Origin: an uncultured beta proteobacterium
GTDB lineage: Bacteria > Pseudomonadota > Gammaproteobacteria > Burkholderiales > Burkholderiaceae_E
Reading direction: 5' to 3'
NCBI GenBank assembly: GCA_903934295.1
Contig: CAIZNI010000015.1
Location: 1 to 64,000, forward strand
DNA length: 64,000 bases
Each line of letters opens with the position of its first letter. Position 1 is the first letter of the stretch. The position numbers and the translations under genes are program-made. This document shows, piece after piece, positions 1 to 9,273 of the stretch. Below the pieces are notes generated by a model that saw nothing but the letters and a program-made list of their open reading frames with translations, did not search any database and was not told the origin of the DNA.

Positions 1-2511
1 GTGCTGCGTCTGGACGGCACCGCGCTGTCCGGGACGGGCGGCCCCGGCATCGAGCTGGCGCTGGTCGCGGTCGCCGCGCCGCAGGTGGCCGCCGCGCTGG
101 CGCTGGCGCGGCGGCTGGGCGCGAGCGCCGTCACCCTGCTCACCGACGGCGCCGATCCGGCGGATGCGCCGCAGTGGGCGGCGCTGGCCGAGCGACTGGG
201 CCTGCGACTGCTGGGGCCCGGCACCCTGGGTTTCGTGCGACCGTCGATCGGGCTGAACGCCGGGCGCACCGGCGCGATGCCGGCGGCCGGGCAGGTGGCG
301 CTGGTCTCTCAGTCGGGCGTGCTCAACGGCGCGGTCCTCGATTGGGTGGCTGACTACTCGGTGGGCTTCTCGCTGGTGGTCTCGCTGGGCGCCGAGGCCG
401 GTGTCGATCTGGCGCAGGTGCTCGATTACCTGAGCAGCGATGCGCAGACGCGCTCGGTGGTGGTCTACCTGGAAGCCGTGACCGACGCGCGCCGTTTCAT
501 GAGCGCGTTGCGCGCGCTGGCGCTGGTCAAGCCGGTGATCGTGCTCAAGGGCCATCGCGACGACCGCGCGCCGCGCCGGTCGCTCACCCACAGCGGCGCG
601 GTCTGTTCGGCCGACGCCCTCTACAGCGCGGCCTTGCGGCGAGCGGGCGCGGTGCAGATCGGTCTGTTCACCCAGATGTTCACCGCCGCCCGCATCCTGG
701 CCTCAGGTCCGGGTCCGTTGGGCACGCGGCTGGCGGTGATCGCCAATGGCCATGGGCCGGCGGCCCTGGCGGCCGATCAGGCCGGCTTCCAGGCGCTGCG
801 CCTGCCCGATCTCGCCGAGGTCACCCTTGCCGCACTGGCGCGCACGCTGCCCGGCCGGGCGCTGGCCAATCCGCTGAACCTGGGGGTCGATGCGACACCC
901 GAGCACTTCGCGCAGTCGCTCGTCGCGGTGGCCGCCGACCCCGGTATCGACGGCGTGCTGGTGATGCTGGCGCCCCACGGCGGACTCGATGCCGAGGGCA
1001 TCACCCGGCGGGTGGCCGAGGTCGCCGGCGGCCTGCACAAGCCGCTCTTCGCCTGCTGGATGGGCGATCGGGCGATGCGCCCGCTGGCCCATGTGCTGGA
1101 CGCCTGCGGGGTGCCGGTCTACCCGGTGCCGGAGGCGGCGATCGACGCCTGGGCGACCGTCGCCCGCTTCCACCAGAACCAGCGCCTGCTGCAGCAGACA
1201 CCGCGGCCGCTGTCCGGCGGGCAGGCGCCCGACCTGGCTGGTGCGCGCGCGCTGATCGCGGCGGCGCTCGCCGCCGGCCAGACGGTGCTCGACGAGCGGC
1301 AGTCCAAGGCGCTGCTGCAGGCCTTCCGGATCGGGGTGACCCGGACCCTGCTCGCGCGCACGCTGACGCAGGCCCTCGAGGCCGCCCGCACGCTCGGCTT
1401 CCCGCTGGTGATGAAGGTCAGCGCCGCCGGCATCGTCCACAAGAGCGAGGTCGGCGGCGTGGTGCTCAATGTGCGCAGCGAGGCCGAAGTGCGCGAGCAG
1501 TACCCGCGCATCCTGCGCGCGGTGGCCGACGCACAGCCGCAGATCGCGATCGACGGGATCACGCTGCAGCCGATGCGCCAGGGCCGCCACGCCCGCGAAC
1601 TCTATGTCGGCGTCTTTCGCGACCCGCTGTTTGGGCCGGTGATGGCCTTCGGCGCCGGCGGAACGCGGGTGGAACTGCTGCGCGACACCACCCTCGAGTT
1701 CCCGCCGCTCAATGGTTTTCTGGCCGGGCGCATGATCGAGCGAACCCGCGTGGCCGACACCCTGGCCGATTTCCAGGGCGCGCCGGCGATCGATCCGCAG
1801 CCGCTGCAGGCGCTGCTGGTGGCGGTCTCGGAGATGGTCTGCGAACTGCCCTGGATCGCCCAGATGGACATCAACCCGGTGATCGCCGACGAGCACGGGC
1901 TGGTGGCGGTCGATGCCCGGGTAGTGCTGGATGGGTCGGTGGGCGCCGCGCCGCCGCGCCATGCCCATCTGGCGATCATGCCGTATCCCTCGCACCTGAC
2001 CCGCGGCTATCAGGCCCCCGGCGGGCGCACGTGCACGCTGCGCGCGATCCAGGCCGAGGATGCCGACCGGCTGCAGGCCTTCATCCGCGCGCTGTCGGCG
2101 GAATCGCGCTATTACCGGTTTCTGTCGGTGCTCGCCGAACTGCCCCAGCGGATGCTGATCCGCTACACCCAGATCGACTATGACCGCGAGCTCGCGCTGG
2201 TCGCCGTCCAGGGCGCGGGCGAGGACGAGCGGATCGTGGGCGTGGTGCGCTACCTGCTCAACCCGGACCGGGTCAGCTGCGAGTTCGCGGTGGCGATCGC
2301 CGACGACTGGCAGGGCGAACGCCTGGGGGCGACGCTGATGCGCGCGATCGTCGATGCCGCGCGTCTGAAGGGCCTGCAGCGCATCGAAGGCTATGTGCTG
2401 GCGACCAATTCGCGGATGCTGGGCCTGATGAGCTTCCTGGGTTTCACGCGCGTCACCGATCCGCAGGACCCGACCCTGCGCCGGGTCTGGCTCGACCTCA
2501 CCGCAGGCTGA
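1..2511 (+). CDS. Acyl-CoA synthetase (NDP-forming)/GNAT fusion, Pat/PatZ-type protein acetyltransferase, 5' truncated
   Basis: The window opens inside this gene. The usual N-terminal start of the CoA-binding Rossmann domain is missing, so roughly 50 residues should lie upstream and the GTG at base 1 is not a credible start. What remains shows the rest of the CoA-binding domain, the succinyl-CoA-ligase-like domains carrying the conserved THSGAV motif (His197 of this frame, the phospho-histidine position of ADP-forming acyl-CoA synthetases), an ATP-grasp domain at about residues 430-660, and a C-terminal GNAT acetyltransferase domain from about residue 675. This order matches the PatZ/Pka family (about 890 residues), which acetylates lysines of metabolic enzymes such as acetyl-CoA synthetase. 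Whether the synthetase half is active cannot be decided from sequence. It is convergent with fbp, 37 bp away. Confidence 0.85.
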   Translation: MLRLDGTALSGTGGPGIELALVAVAAPQVAAALALARRLGASAVTLLTDGADPADAPQWAALAERLGLRLLGPGTLGFVRPSIGLNAGRTGAMPAAGQVALVSQSGVLNGAVLDWVADYSVGFSLVVSLGAEAGVDLAQVLDYLSSDAQTRSVVVYLEAVTDARRFMSALRALALVKPVIVLKGHRDDRAPRRSLTHSGAVCSADALYSAALRRAGAVQIGLFTQMFTAARILASGPGPLGTRLAVIANGHGPAALAADQAGFQALRLPDLAEVTLAALARTLPGRALANPLNLGVDATPEHFAQSLVAVAADPGIDGVLVMLAPHGGLDAEGITRRVAEVAGGLHKPLFACWMGDRAMRPLAHVLDACGVPVYPVPEAAIDAWATVARFHQNQRLLQQTPRPLSGGQAPDLAGARALIAAALAAGQTVLDERQSKALLQAFRIGVTRTLLARTLTQALEAARTLGFPLVMKVSAAGIVHKSEVGGVVLNVRSEAEVREQYPRILRAVADAQPQIAIDGITLQPMRQGRHARELYVGVFRDPLFGPVMAFGAGGTRVELLRDTTLEFPPLNGFLAGRMIERTRVADTLADFQGAPAIDPQPLQALLVAVSEMVCELPWIAQMDINPVIADEHGLVAVDARVVLDGSVGAAPPRHAHLAIMPYPSHLTRGYQAPGGRTCTLRAIQAEDADRLQAFIRALSAESRYYRFLSVLAELPQRMLIRYTQIDYDRELALVAVQGAGEDERIVGVVRYLLNPDRVSCEFAVAIADDWQGERLGATLMRAIVDAARLKGLQRIEGYVLATNSRMLGLMSFLGFTRVTDPQDPTLRRVWLDLTAG

Positions 2512-2548
2512 TCACGCCGCGCCCGCGCCCAGCACACCGCGCCCGCGC

Positions 2549-3550
2549 TCAGGGCTGGTGATAACCCGTGACCCGCTCGACCTCGGTGCGCGATCCCATG
2601 AACACCGCCACCCGCTCATGCAGGCTGGTCGGCTGCAGGTCGAGGATCCGGGTGCGCCCGTTGGTGGCCGCGCCGCCGGCCTGTTCGACCAGGAAGCTCA
2701 TCGGGTTGGCCTCGTAGAGCAGGCGCAGCTTGCCGGGCTTGTCGGGCTCGCGCGCATCGGCCGGGTACATGAAGATGCCGCCGCGGATCAGGATGCGGTG
2801 CACATCGGCCACCATCGAGGCGACCCAGCGCATGTTGTAGTCGCGCCCGCGCGGACCGGTCCGCCCGGCCAGCAGTTCATCGATGTAGCGGCGCACCGGC
2901 GGCTGCCAGTGGCGCATGTTCGAGGCGTTGATCGCGAACTCGCCGGTCTCGGGCGTGATCTGCATGCGGTCTTCGCTCAGCCACCAGCTGCCGGTCTCGC
3001 GCTCGAGGGTGAAGCAGGCCACGCCGTCGCCCACCGTAAGGACCAGCAGCGTCGACGGGCCGTAGACCGCGTAGCCGGCGGCGATCTGCCGATGGCCGGG
3101 CTGCAGGAAGTGTTCCTCGAGCGGATCGCTGACGCCTTCGGGCAGCCGCAGCACCGAGAAGATGGTGCCGATCGAGACATTCACATCGATGTTCGAGGAG
3201 CCGTCCAGCGGATCGAACAGCAGCAGGAATTCGCCCATCGGGTAGCGGTTGGGGATCGCGTGCGGATGGTCCATTTCCTCGGAGGCCATCGCCGCCAGGT
3301 GGCCGCCCCACAGATTGGCCTCGAGCAGGGTTTCGTTGGCGATCACATCGAGCTTCTTCTGCGATTCGCCCTGCACGTTCTCGGAGCCGGCCTCGCCCAG
3401 CATGCCGCCCAGTGCGCCCTTGCCCACGCCGTAGCTGATCCGCTTGCAGGCGCGGGCGACCACCTCCAGCAGCATGCGCAGCTCGCCGGGGATCAGGCCT
3501 TTCTCGCGCTGCTTCTCGACCAGGTATTGGGTAAGGCTGATGCGATTCAT
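2549..3550 (-). CDS. fbp: Class I fructose-1,6-bisphosphatase
   Basis: This cytosolic gluconeogenic enzyme hydrolyses fructose-1,6-bisphosphate to fructose-6-phosphate. The 333-residue length is typical of class I FBPases. The metal/phosphate signature [10 protein letters not shown] lies near residues 112-121. The upstream SEEMD segment and the late [15 protein letters not shown] segment are both family hallmarks. The ATG at 3550 gives the expected N-terminus [10 protein letters not shown]. It stands alone, convergent with the acyltransferase gene and followed about 100 bp upstream by the end of pepN on the same strand. Together with the pyruvate carboxylase gene further on, it indicates gluconeogenic capacity. 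Confidence 0.96.
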   Translation of the reverse strand: MNRISLTQYLVEKQREKGLIPGELRMLLEVVARACKRISYGVGKGALGGMLGEAGSENVQGESQKKLDVIANETLLEANLWGGHLAAMASEEMDHPHAIPNRYPMGEFLLLFDPLDGSSNIDVNVSIGTIFSVLRLPEGVSDPLEEHFLQPGHRQIAAGYAVYGPSTLLVLTVGDGVACFTLERETGSWWLSEDRMQITPETGEFAINASNMRHWQPPVRRYIDELLAGRTGPRGRDYNMRWVASMVADVHRILIRGGIFMYPADAREPDKPGKLRLLYEANPMSFLVEQAGGAATNGRTRILDLQPTSLHERVAVFMGSRTEVERVTGYHQP

Positions 3551-3651
3551 CGACGGGGGGCTCCGGGGTTCCCTGGGAAAGCCGACATTATCGCCGACCG
3601 CTCCGGTGTTCGATCCGGCAAATGCCGCACTCGGGTGTCGGGCGGGCGATT

Positions 3652-6369
3652 TCAGCCGCCCGCCAGCGCCCGCTCAACGATTTCCCGGACATCGCCGGAC
3701 AGCTTTTCTCGTGCCGCCACCCGCTGCAGCGCCGCCTGCGCCTGTGCCTGGCGGTCGGGGGTGAACTTGCGCCAGCGGTCCATCGCGCGGGCGATCCGGG
3801 CCGCCACCTGCGGATTGATCGGGTCGAGTTCGCCGATCATGGTTTCCCAGAACCGGTAGCCCGAGCCGTCGGCCTGGTGGAATTCGGCCAGATTGCCCAT
3901 GCAGAACCCCCCGATCAAGGCCCGCACCTTGTTCGGGTTGCGCAGCGAGAACGCCGGGTGCGACATCAGGCGGTGAACCTGTGCCAGGACCGGTTCGCCG
4001 CCCGGTGCCCGGTGGGCGCTCGCCTGCAGCGTGAACCATTTGTCCATGGCCAGCGGCTCGTGGCCGAGTTCGCGCTCGAAGCGCGCGAGCGCCTCGGCGG
4101 CGGCCGGTGCGTTCGCCGCCATCAGGGCGACCAGCGCGCCCTGGCGCGCGCTCATGTTGTCGGCGCCCTCGAACTGCGCCACAGCGGCCTGCACCGCCTG
4201 CGGCGCGCCCGACATCGCCCAGTACCACAGCGCCAGATTGCGCAGCGCGCGCCGCCCGGCCTGGGCAGCACTGGGCTCGAAGGGCCCGGCGGGCGCCAGC
4301 GTGGCATGGGCGCGAGCCCAGTCCGCCTGGTGCGTGCGGCCCAGGTGCCGGCCCATGGCCTGGCGTGTCGCCCGCAGGGCATCCGGGTCGACCACCGGCA
4401 ACTGCTCGGCGATCACGCCTTCGCCGGGCAAGGTCATCATCAGATCCTGGAACGCGGGATCGAGCGACGGATCGGCCAGCACCCGACCCCAGGCCTGCGC
4501 CAGCGTGTGCCCCGCCTGATCGACCGGTTCACCGCGAACACCGGCGGTCAGCGAGGCGATGGCCAGGCGCTGCGCGGCCTCCCAGCGGTTGAACGGGTCG
4601 GCGTCGTGCGCGGCCAGGAAGGCCAGATCCTGATCGGTGTAGTCGAAGTCGACGATCACCGGCGCGCTGAAGTCGCGCAGCAGCGACGGGACCGGCGCCG
4701 AGTCGATTCCGGTGAACACGAATCGCTGGCGGGTGTCGGTGATCTCGAGCACCCGGGTGGTGGCGTGCCCGTCGCCGGCGCCGGGTTCGGCCCCATCGAT
4801 CGCATCCGCTTCCCCGCTCAGGCGCAGCCGCAGGTCATGTCCGTGCGGCCCGACCAGCCCGATGGCCAGCGGCAGGTGCAGCGGCCCCGGCGCACCCGGG
4901 TTGGTCTGCGCCACCTCGAGGGTGTAGGTCCGCGCAGCGGCCTCGAAGCGGCCGCTGACCGCCAGTCGCGGTGTACCGGTCTGCGAGTACCAGCGGCCAA
5001 ACTGGGTGAAGTCGCGGTGGTTGGCGTCGGCCAGCGCGGCGACGAAGTCGTCGCAGGTGACCGCCTGCCCGTCGTGGCGCTCGAAGTACAGGTCCATGCC
5101 GCGCCGGAAACCGTCGCGCCCGACCAGCGTCTGGAGCATGCGCACCACCTCGGCGCCCTTTTCGTAGATGGTCATCGTGTAGAAGTTGTTGATCTCCTGG
5201 TACGCATCCGGGCGGATCGGGTGGGCCATGGGGCCGGCGTCTTCCGGGAACTGGGCCGCGCGCAGGCTGCGCACATCCCCGATGCGCTTGACCGCCCGGG
5301 CGCTGGCGGCCGCCCGGGGCGAGCTCGACTCGCCGGCGAGCCGGTCGGCCGAGAACTCCTGATCGCGAAAGACGGTCAGGCCTTCCTTCAGCGTCAGCTG
5401 GAACCAGTCGCGGCAGGTGACCCGGTTGCCGGTCCAGTTGTGGAAATACTCGTGCCCGACCACCGCCTCGACCGCAGCGAAGTCGGCATCGGTCGAGATG
5501 CCCGGGTGCGCGAACACATACTTCGTGTTGAAGATGTTCAGGCCCTTGTTCTCCATCGCCCCCATGTTGAAGTCGCTCACCGCGACGATCATGAAGCGGT
5601 CCAGATCGAGCTCCAGACCGAAGCGCTGCTCGTCCCAGCGGATCGAGTTCACCAGCGCGCGCATCGCGTGCCCGGTCTTGCCGCGGTTGCCCGGCTCGAC
5701 CCAGATCTGCAGCAGCACGTCGCGTCCCGAGCCGGTGGTGAGCCGCTCCTCGACCGACTCCAGCCGACCGGCCACCACCGCGAACAGGTAGCTGGGTTTC
5801 GGGAACGGGTCTTCCCAGCGCGCGAAATGGCGCGCGCGCCCGTCGGCCAGCGCCGGCCAGTCCCCCTGCTCGATCAGGTTGCCGTTGGACAGCAGCACCG
5901 GTAGCCGCTCCCGGTCGCCGATCAGGGTGACCCGGTAGCGCGCCATCACATCGGGGCGATCGGGAAAGAAGGTGATGCGGCGGAAACCCTCGGCCTCGCA
6001 CTGGCTGTAGAAGTTGTCGTTCGACACGAACAGCCCCGACAGCGCGGTGTTGCCCACCGGGTCGATCCGGTTGACGATGCACAGCTCGAAGTCGGCGGGC
6101 GGCGCGACGATGCGCAGGCACCTGTCGTCGACCTCGAACTCCTCGTCCGCGAGGATCCGGCCGTCGATTGCCACCGACACCAGCGTGAGCAGTTCCCCGT
6201 CCAGGCGCAGCGCGCACGGCGGCTCGCCCGGCTGGCGCGTCAGGCGTGAAACCGCTGTCACGATCGTGGCCCGGGGAGCCAGTTCCAGCGTGAGATCGAG
6301 GGTCTGCACCTGATAGGGCGGCGGGGTATAGTCCAGCCGCCTGACAGTGACAGGCATGACTTTCTTCAT
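3652..6369 (-). CDS. pepN: Aminopeptidase N (M1 family zinc metallopeptidase)
   Basis: This broad-specificity cytosolic aminopeptidase removes N-terminal residues during peptide turnover. The protein of about 905 residues has the exopeptidase motif GAMEN near residue 270 and the zinc motif HEYFH near residues 306-310, with the second zinc-ligand Glu in the following [12 protein letters not shown] segment. The C-terminal half is the helical, Ig-like PepN region. I chose ATG at 6369 (MKKVMPVTV). In-frame TTG at 6381, GTG at 6378 and ATG at 6357 are alternatives. The start is only 11 bp from the ATG of the divergent lipoprotein gene, so one of the two starts may really lie further in. Confidence 0.95.
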   Translation of the reverse strand: MKKVMPVTVRRLDYTPPPYQVQTLDLTLELAPRATIVTAVSRLTRQPGEPPCALRLDGELLTLVSVAIDGRILADEEFEVDDRCLRIVAPPADFELCIVNRIDPVGNTALSGLFVSNDNFYSQCEAEGFRRITFFPDRPDVMARYRVTLIGDRERLPVLLSNGNLIEQGDWPALADGRARHFARWEDPFPKPSYLFAVVAGRLESVEERLTTGSGRDVLLQIWVEPGNRGKTGHAMRALVNSIRWDEQRFGLELDLDRFMIVAVSDFNMGAMENKGLNIFNTKYVFAHPGISTDADFAAVEAVVGHEYFHNWTGNRVTCRDWFQLTLKEGLTVFRDQEFSADRLAGESSSPRAAASARAVKRIGDVRSLRAAQFPEDAGPMAHPIRPDAYQEINNFYTMTIYEKGAEVVRMLQTLVGRDGFRRGMDLYFERHDGQAVTCDDFVAALADANHRDFTQFGRWYSQTGTPRLAVSGRFEAAARTYTLEVAQTNPGAPGPLHLPLAIGLVGPHGHDLRLRLSGEADAIDGAEPGAGDGHATTRVLEITDTRQRFVFTGIDSAPVPSLLRDFSAPVIVDFDYTDQDLAFLAAHDADPFNRWEAAQRLAIASLTAGVRGEPVDQAGHTLAQAWGRVLADPSLDPAFQDLMMTLPGEGVIAEQLPVVDPDALRATRQAMGRHLGRTHQADWARAHATLAPAGPFEPSAAQAGRRALRNLALWYWAMSGAPQAVQAAVAQFEGADNMSARQGALVALMAANAPAAAEALARFERELGHEPLAMDKWFTLQASAHRAPGGEPVLAQVHRLMSHPAFSLRNPNKVRALIGGFCMGNLAEFHQADGSGYRFWETMIGELDPINPQVAARIARAMDRWRKFTPDRQAQAQAALQRVAAREKLSGDVREIVERALAGG

Positions 6370-6380
6370 GGAGTTCACCA

Positions 6381-6764
6381 ATGGTCGATACCCATTCTAC
6401 CGTTGAGCCTAATCTTATCGGCTGGCGCGTGCAGCTGGCTGCTTTTGCGCTCATCGGTTCGGCCCTGCTGGGCGGGTGTACCCAGGAAACACAGAACAAG
6501 ATCCAGCGCAGCATCCAGAACTGGACTGGCACCAACGGCGTGCTTGAGATCTATGCGGGCGACAAGGTGATGCGCCGGTTCCTGTCGATCGACAAGATGT
6601 CGACCGCGCTGGGCACCGACGACCAGAAGCCGCGGCCCTACCGGTTCGGCTACGGCATCCTCGACGAGAACCTCAACGGCGTGGCCGACGCCGGCGAGAA
6701 GCGGGTGTACTTCGAGGTCAGCGACTACGCCACGAATTACCTGTTCTTCGAAAACCCGCGCTGA
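6381..6764 (+). CDS. Small predicted lipoprotein, function unknown
   Basis: The predicted protein has 127 residues. A hydrophobic stretch ends in the lipobox LLGGC near residue 33, so it is probably lipid-anchored. The mature part (Gln/Asn-rich start, then a domain with DENLNGVADAGEKRVYF) resembles no family I can name. The ATG at 6381 gives an unusually long region before the hydrophobic core. A GTG at 6429 would give a shorter, more usual signal but with no basic residue. An A/T-rich stretch around 6390-6415 contains a TAATCT hexamer and could hold the promoter if the GTG is used. The gene diverges from pepN. Confidence 0.6.
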   Translation: MVDTHSTVEPNLIGWRVQLAAFALIGSALLGGCTQETQNKIQRSIQNWTGTNGVLEIYAGDKVMRRFLSIDKMSTALGTDDQKPRPYRFGYGILDENLNGVADAGEKRVYFEVSDYATNYLFFENPR

Positions 6765-6790
6765 GCCTGGGCGGGGCCTGTTGGCCCTCG

Positions 6791-6874
6791 CGGCGCCTAC
6801 TTCAGGCGCCGCGCCGCCTACTTCAGCCGCCGCGGCGCCTACTTCAGCCGCCGCGGCGCCTACTTCAGCCGCCG
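6791..6874. repeat. Four tandem 21-bp units copying the end of the downstream gene
   Basis: There are four head-to-tail units of 21 bp (6791-6811, 6812-6832, 6833-6853, 6854-6874) with the common core CGCCTACTTCAG. The last two units are identical and the first two differ by a few bases. Unit 4 contains the last codons and stop (reading RRLK-stop on the minus strand) of the propeptide-like gene. The other three units are copies lying just beyond its stop codon, so each carries its own in-frame stop. The array probably arose by slippage or unequal exchange. Confidence 0.85.
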
Positions 6875-7357
6875 CGGCTGCCACCAGTTCGGTGCCGCCG
6901 CTTCGAAGTCGCCGCTTTCATGCAGCCGGTTGGCCAGCGCCAGCGACGCCTCGCCCGCCGGCGACTCGATCAGCCAGCTGCCACTGCCCGGACCGTTTTC
7001 CCGCAGCACCGTCAGGCCGTGACGGGCCAGCGCCGCCTGGCGCTCGGCCGCGGTGACGCCGGGCGCGAACCGGATCAGCACGCCCCCCGGCAGGGCGCGT
7101 GCCGGGCCGCCGGACTGGGCCTGGTCACGAAACACCGGCGATTGCCGCCGGGCGTCGGATTTGACCAGGGCCGACGGGCTCACCACCGCCGACTTCTCCC
7201 GCGTCGGCCCCGAAAAATCGGCGACCACGCCCGGCTCGGCCCACAGCGGCCGGCGGGTCGCGCCGTCGTACCAGTAGTGCTGCTGGGCCAGGGCCGGCGT
7301 GCCCAGGAAGACCATCATTGCCCCGGACAGGAGCCATCGGGTTGCTCGCATGATCAT
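6860..7357 (-). CDS. Exported stand-alone subtilase-propeptide-like protein
   Basis: The 165-residue protein begins with a signal peptide (about residues 1-24, cleavage after TPALA). Its C-terminal 75 residues (GGVLIRFAPGVTAAERQAAL, then a HGLTVL segment and the closing NWWQP) read like the fervidolysin/subtilase propeptide fold: a short beta strand, a helix and a closing strand ending near the usual propeptide-protease junction. Its start overlaps the stop of the kexin-like protease by ATGA, implying translational coupling. I infer a chaperone or inhibitor acting in trans on that protease, which lacks an obvious propeptide of its own. An equally possible start is ATG at 7351. The propeptide assignment is by pattern and has not been aligned. 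Confidence 0.6.
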   Translation of the reverse strand: MIMRATRWLLSGAMMVFLGTPALAQQHYWYDGATRRPLWAEPGVVADFSGPTREKSAVVSPSALVKSDARRQSPVFRDQAQSGGPARALPGGVLIRFAPGVTAAERQAALARHGLTVLRENGPGSGSWLIESPAGEASLALANRLHESGDFEAAAPNWWQPRRLK

Positions 7358-9009
7358 CGTCCCTGGAACCGCAGGCCCCAGGCCTGCCAGGTGCCCTCAT
7401 CGCCCGCCTGCGCGTCGGTCACCTGCAAACGCCAGGTGCCCCCCGGTGACTCGTTCAGGTGCCGCACCGCGCCGAAGCGCCAGCCGTCGTACTGACCGCA
7501 GACGCCTTCGCACACGCGCTCGGCGGCCAGCTCGCTCACCAGCCCGCCGGGGCTGATCAGGCGGATGCGCAAGTCGCCCGAATAGGGATGGTTGGCGCTG
7601 AAATCGATCTCGACGTATTCGATCTTCGAGATCGGGCATTCGGCGCCGACGGTGAGACTGTCCTCGCGTGTGATCGAGCCGACGCCCGACACATCGGGCA
7701 GCGCGAGGCCGGGCGTGCGCACATAGGGTCCGCAACTGCGCAGGCTGGCGCTGCCGCCCACCGAGGGCCAGTTCCGGGCGACGGCGAGCGCGGCCTGCGC
7801 ATCGGCAACGCCGAAACCATAGCTCGGGTGGTGAGCCAGCCCGGCCGGACCGTTGACCCAGCCCGGGTCGGCGGCGTCGTTGCGCCGCGCCGTCTGGGCC
7901 AGGATCAGGCGCACGTCGCGCCAGGTCAGCAGCGGGTTGTGCGCGAGCATCAGCGCAGCCACGCCCGAGACCATCGGGGCGGCCGCCGAGGAACCGTTGA
8001 ACTGGCTGCGGAATCCGCCCTGCGGCGCGAGGGTGGTGATGCTCGCGGTGGCGCCGTCGTTGGAGCCCGGTCCGCACACCAGCAGATTGGCGCCGGTCTC
8101 GGCGTAGCGGGGCTTGCGGCCGCGGTGATCGACGGTGCAGGCGACCATCACGCCCGGGTGATTCAGGTAACCGTCCATGCCCGCGGTCTCGCCGATGCAC
8201 GCGCCGCTGCCCGGGCGAGTGGCATAGCAGCCGCCGTTGCCGGCCGGGAACACATACACCGCGCCGCGACCGCCGCGCCCGCTGGCGGTGCCGCGGTCGA
8301 TCGCCGACTGGAAGCTGGCGTCGACGCGATGCAGCGTGCCGTCGTCGGGCGACCCCCAGCTGTTGTTGAAGATGCCGGTGTCGGACAGACCGCGGCCCAG
8401 CGCGTCGGCGATGTCGGCGCTGAAGCCGGTGCTCAGCGGGTTGTAGCCGACCAGCGCCGCCCGCGGTGCCACACCGGCGCCGCCGGTCAGGTTGTTGTCG
8501 CGCGCCAGGATCACGCCGGCCACCGCGGTGCCGTGGTCCTCGTCGGCCGCGCAGGGCAGGGGATAGGGATTGCCCAGGACCGCCGGACGGTAGTTGTAGC
8601 CGGCTGCGCCGACCACGTTGGCCACCAGATCGGGGTGCACGATCTCGATCGCGTCATCGATCACCGCGACCCGCGCGCCTTCGCCGCGGGTGATGGCCCA
8701 GGCCGCACGGGCGCGCAAATCCTCGCCGGCGATGCCCCCGCTCTGACCGGTGTTGGCCAGATGCCATTGGGCGTCGAGCAGCGGATCGGCGCCGATCAGC
8801 ACCGGGTTCGAGGTCAGCGTGTAGCGAAAGGCGCAGCCGGTCTGGTCGGGCAGGCCCGATGCGGTGGGCGGTGGTGCGCCCCCGCCTCCGCCGCCGCCGC
8901 AGGCGCCGGTCAGCAGCAGGGCCGACAGCGCGATGGCCGCGCGCCAGCGGATGGCGGCTGGTGCGGGGCGTCGCGCAAGGGTGGCAGGGATGGGGCGGGA
9001 TCGGTTCAT
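7354..9009 (-). CDS. Kexin-type (S8B) serine protease lipoprotein with C-terminal P domain
   Basis: The protein has 551 residues. A twin-arginine-free lipoprotein signal ends in LLLTGAC (lipidated Cys37), followed by a poly-Gly/Pro spacer. The subtilisin catalytic triad is present: Asp118 in VAVIDDA, His159 in DEDHGT, Ser341 in NGSSAAAP, with the oxyanion Asn in PAGNGG. The segment QWHLANTGQ before the Asp is characteristic of kexin/proprotein-convertase-like subtilases. The last ~110 residues (PYSGDLRIRLISPGG, and SPGGTWRLQVTDAQAGDEGT) form the P/Homo-B domain. Only about 65 residues lie between the lipobox and the catalytic domain, too few for a normal I9 propeptide. The coupled downstream gene may supply it. 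Start ATG at 9009 (MNRSRPIP); the frame stays open far upstream by chance. Confidence 0.88.
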   Translation of the reverse strand: MNRSRPIPATLARRPAPAAIRWRAAIALSALLLTGACGGGGGGGAPPPTASGLPDQTGCAFRYTLTSNPVLIGADPLLDAQWHLANTGQSGGIAGEDLRARAAWAITRGEGARVAVIDDAIEIVHPDLVANVVGAAGYNYRPAVLGNPYPLPCAADEDHGTAVAGVILARDNNLTGGAGVAPRAALVGYNPLSTGFSADIADALGRGLSDTGIFNNSWGSPDDGTLHRVDASFQSAIDRGTASGRGGRGAVYVFPAGNGGCYATRPGSGACIGETAGMDGYLNHPGVMVACTVDHRGRKPRYAETGANLLVCGPGSNDGATASITTLAPQGGFRSQFNGSSAAAPMVSGVAALMLAHNPLLTWRDVRLILAQTARRNDAADPGWVNGPAGLAHHPSYGFGVADAQAALAVARNWPSVGGSASLRSCGPYVRTPGLALPDVSGVGSITREDSLTVGAECPISKIEYVEIDFSANHPYSGDLRIRLISPGGLVSELAAERVCEGVCGQYDGWRFGAVRHLNESPGGTWRLQVTDAQAGDEGTWQAWGLRFQGR

Positions 9010-9273
9010 CGGGCGGTTTGAAAATGAACGGCCTGCGCGCTTGCGTGTCGCACCGGCGTCGCGCTTTGCCGGCGGGGTGCGTGTCGGAGATGAGTTTACG
9101 CCGGTGCGGTGGCGCCGCCCGGACCGCCCGATCGACGGCGCCAGACCGCAAACCTGAGGCGATATTTGCCGCGCGGTCGGTGATCCGTTACGCTGCATTG
9201 CAACATTGCGGGTGCCGGCCAGAGGCCCCATCCTGCGCCGTCCTGCCCCACCCTGTTTTCGCGGAGCCCTCCC

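Noticed and set aside
2558-5904. Long plus-strand open frames opposite fbp and pepN
   Set aside because: Composition is Arg/Gly/His-rich shadow translation of the real minus-strand genes; no domain is recognisable.
6791-6874. The 21-bp tandem array considered as a CRISPR array
   Set aside because: Units are directly adjacent, with no spacers, and coincide with a gene's end.
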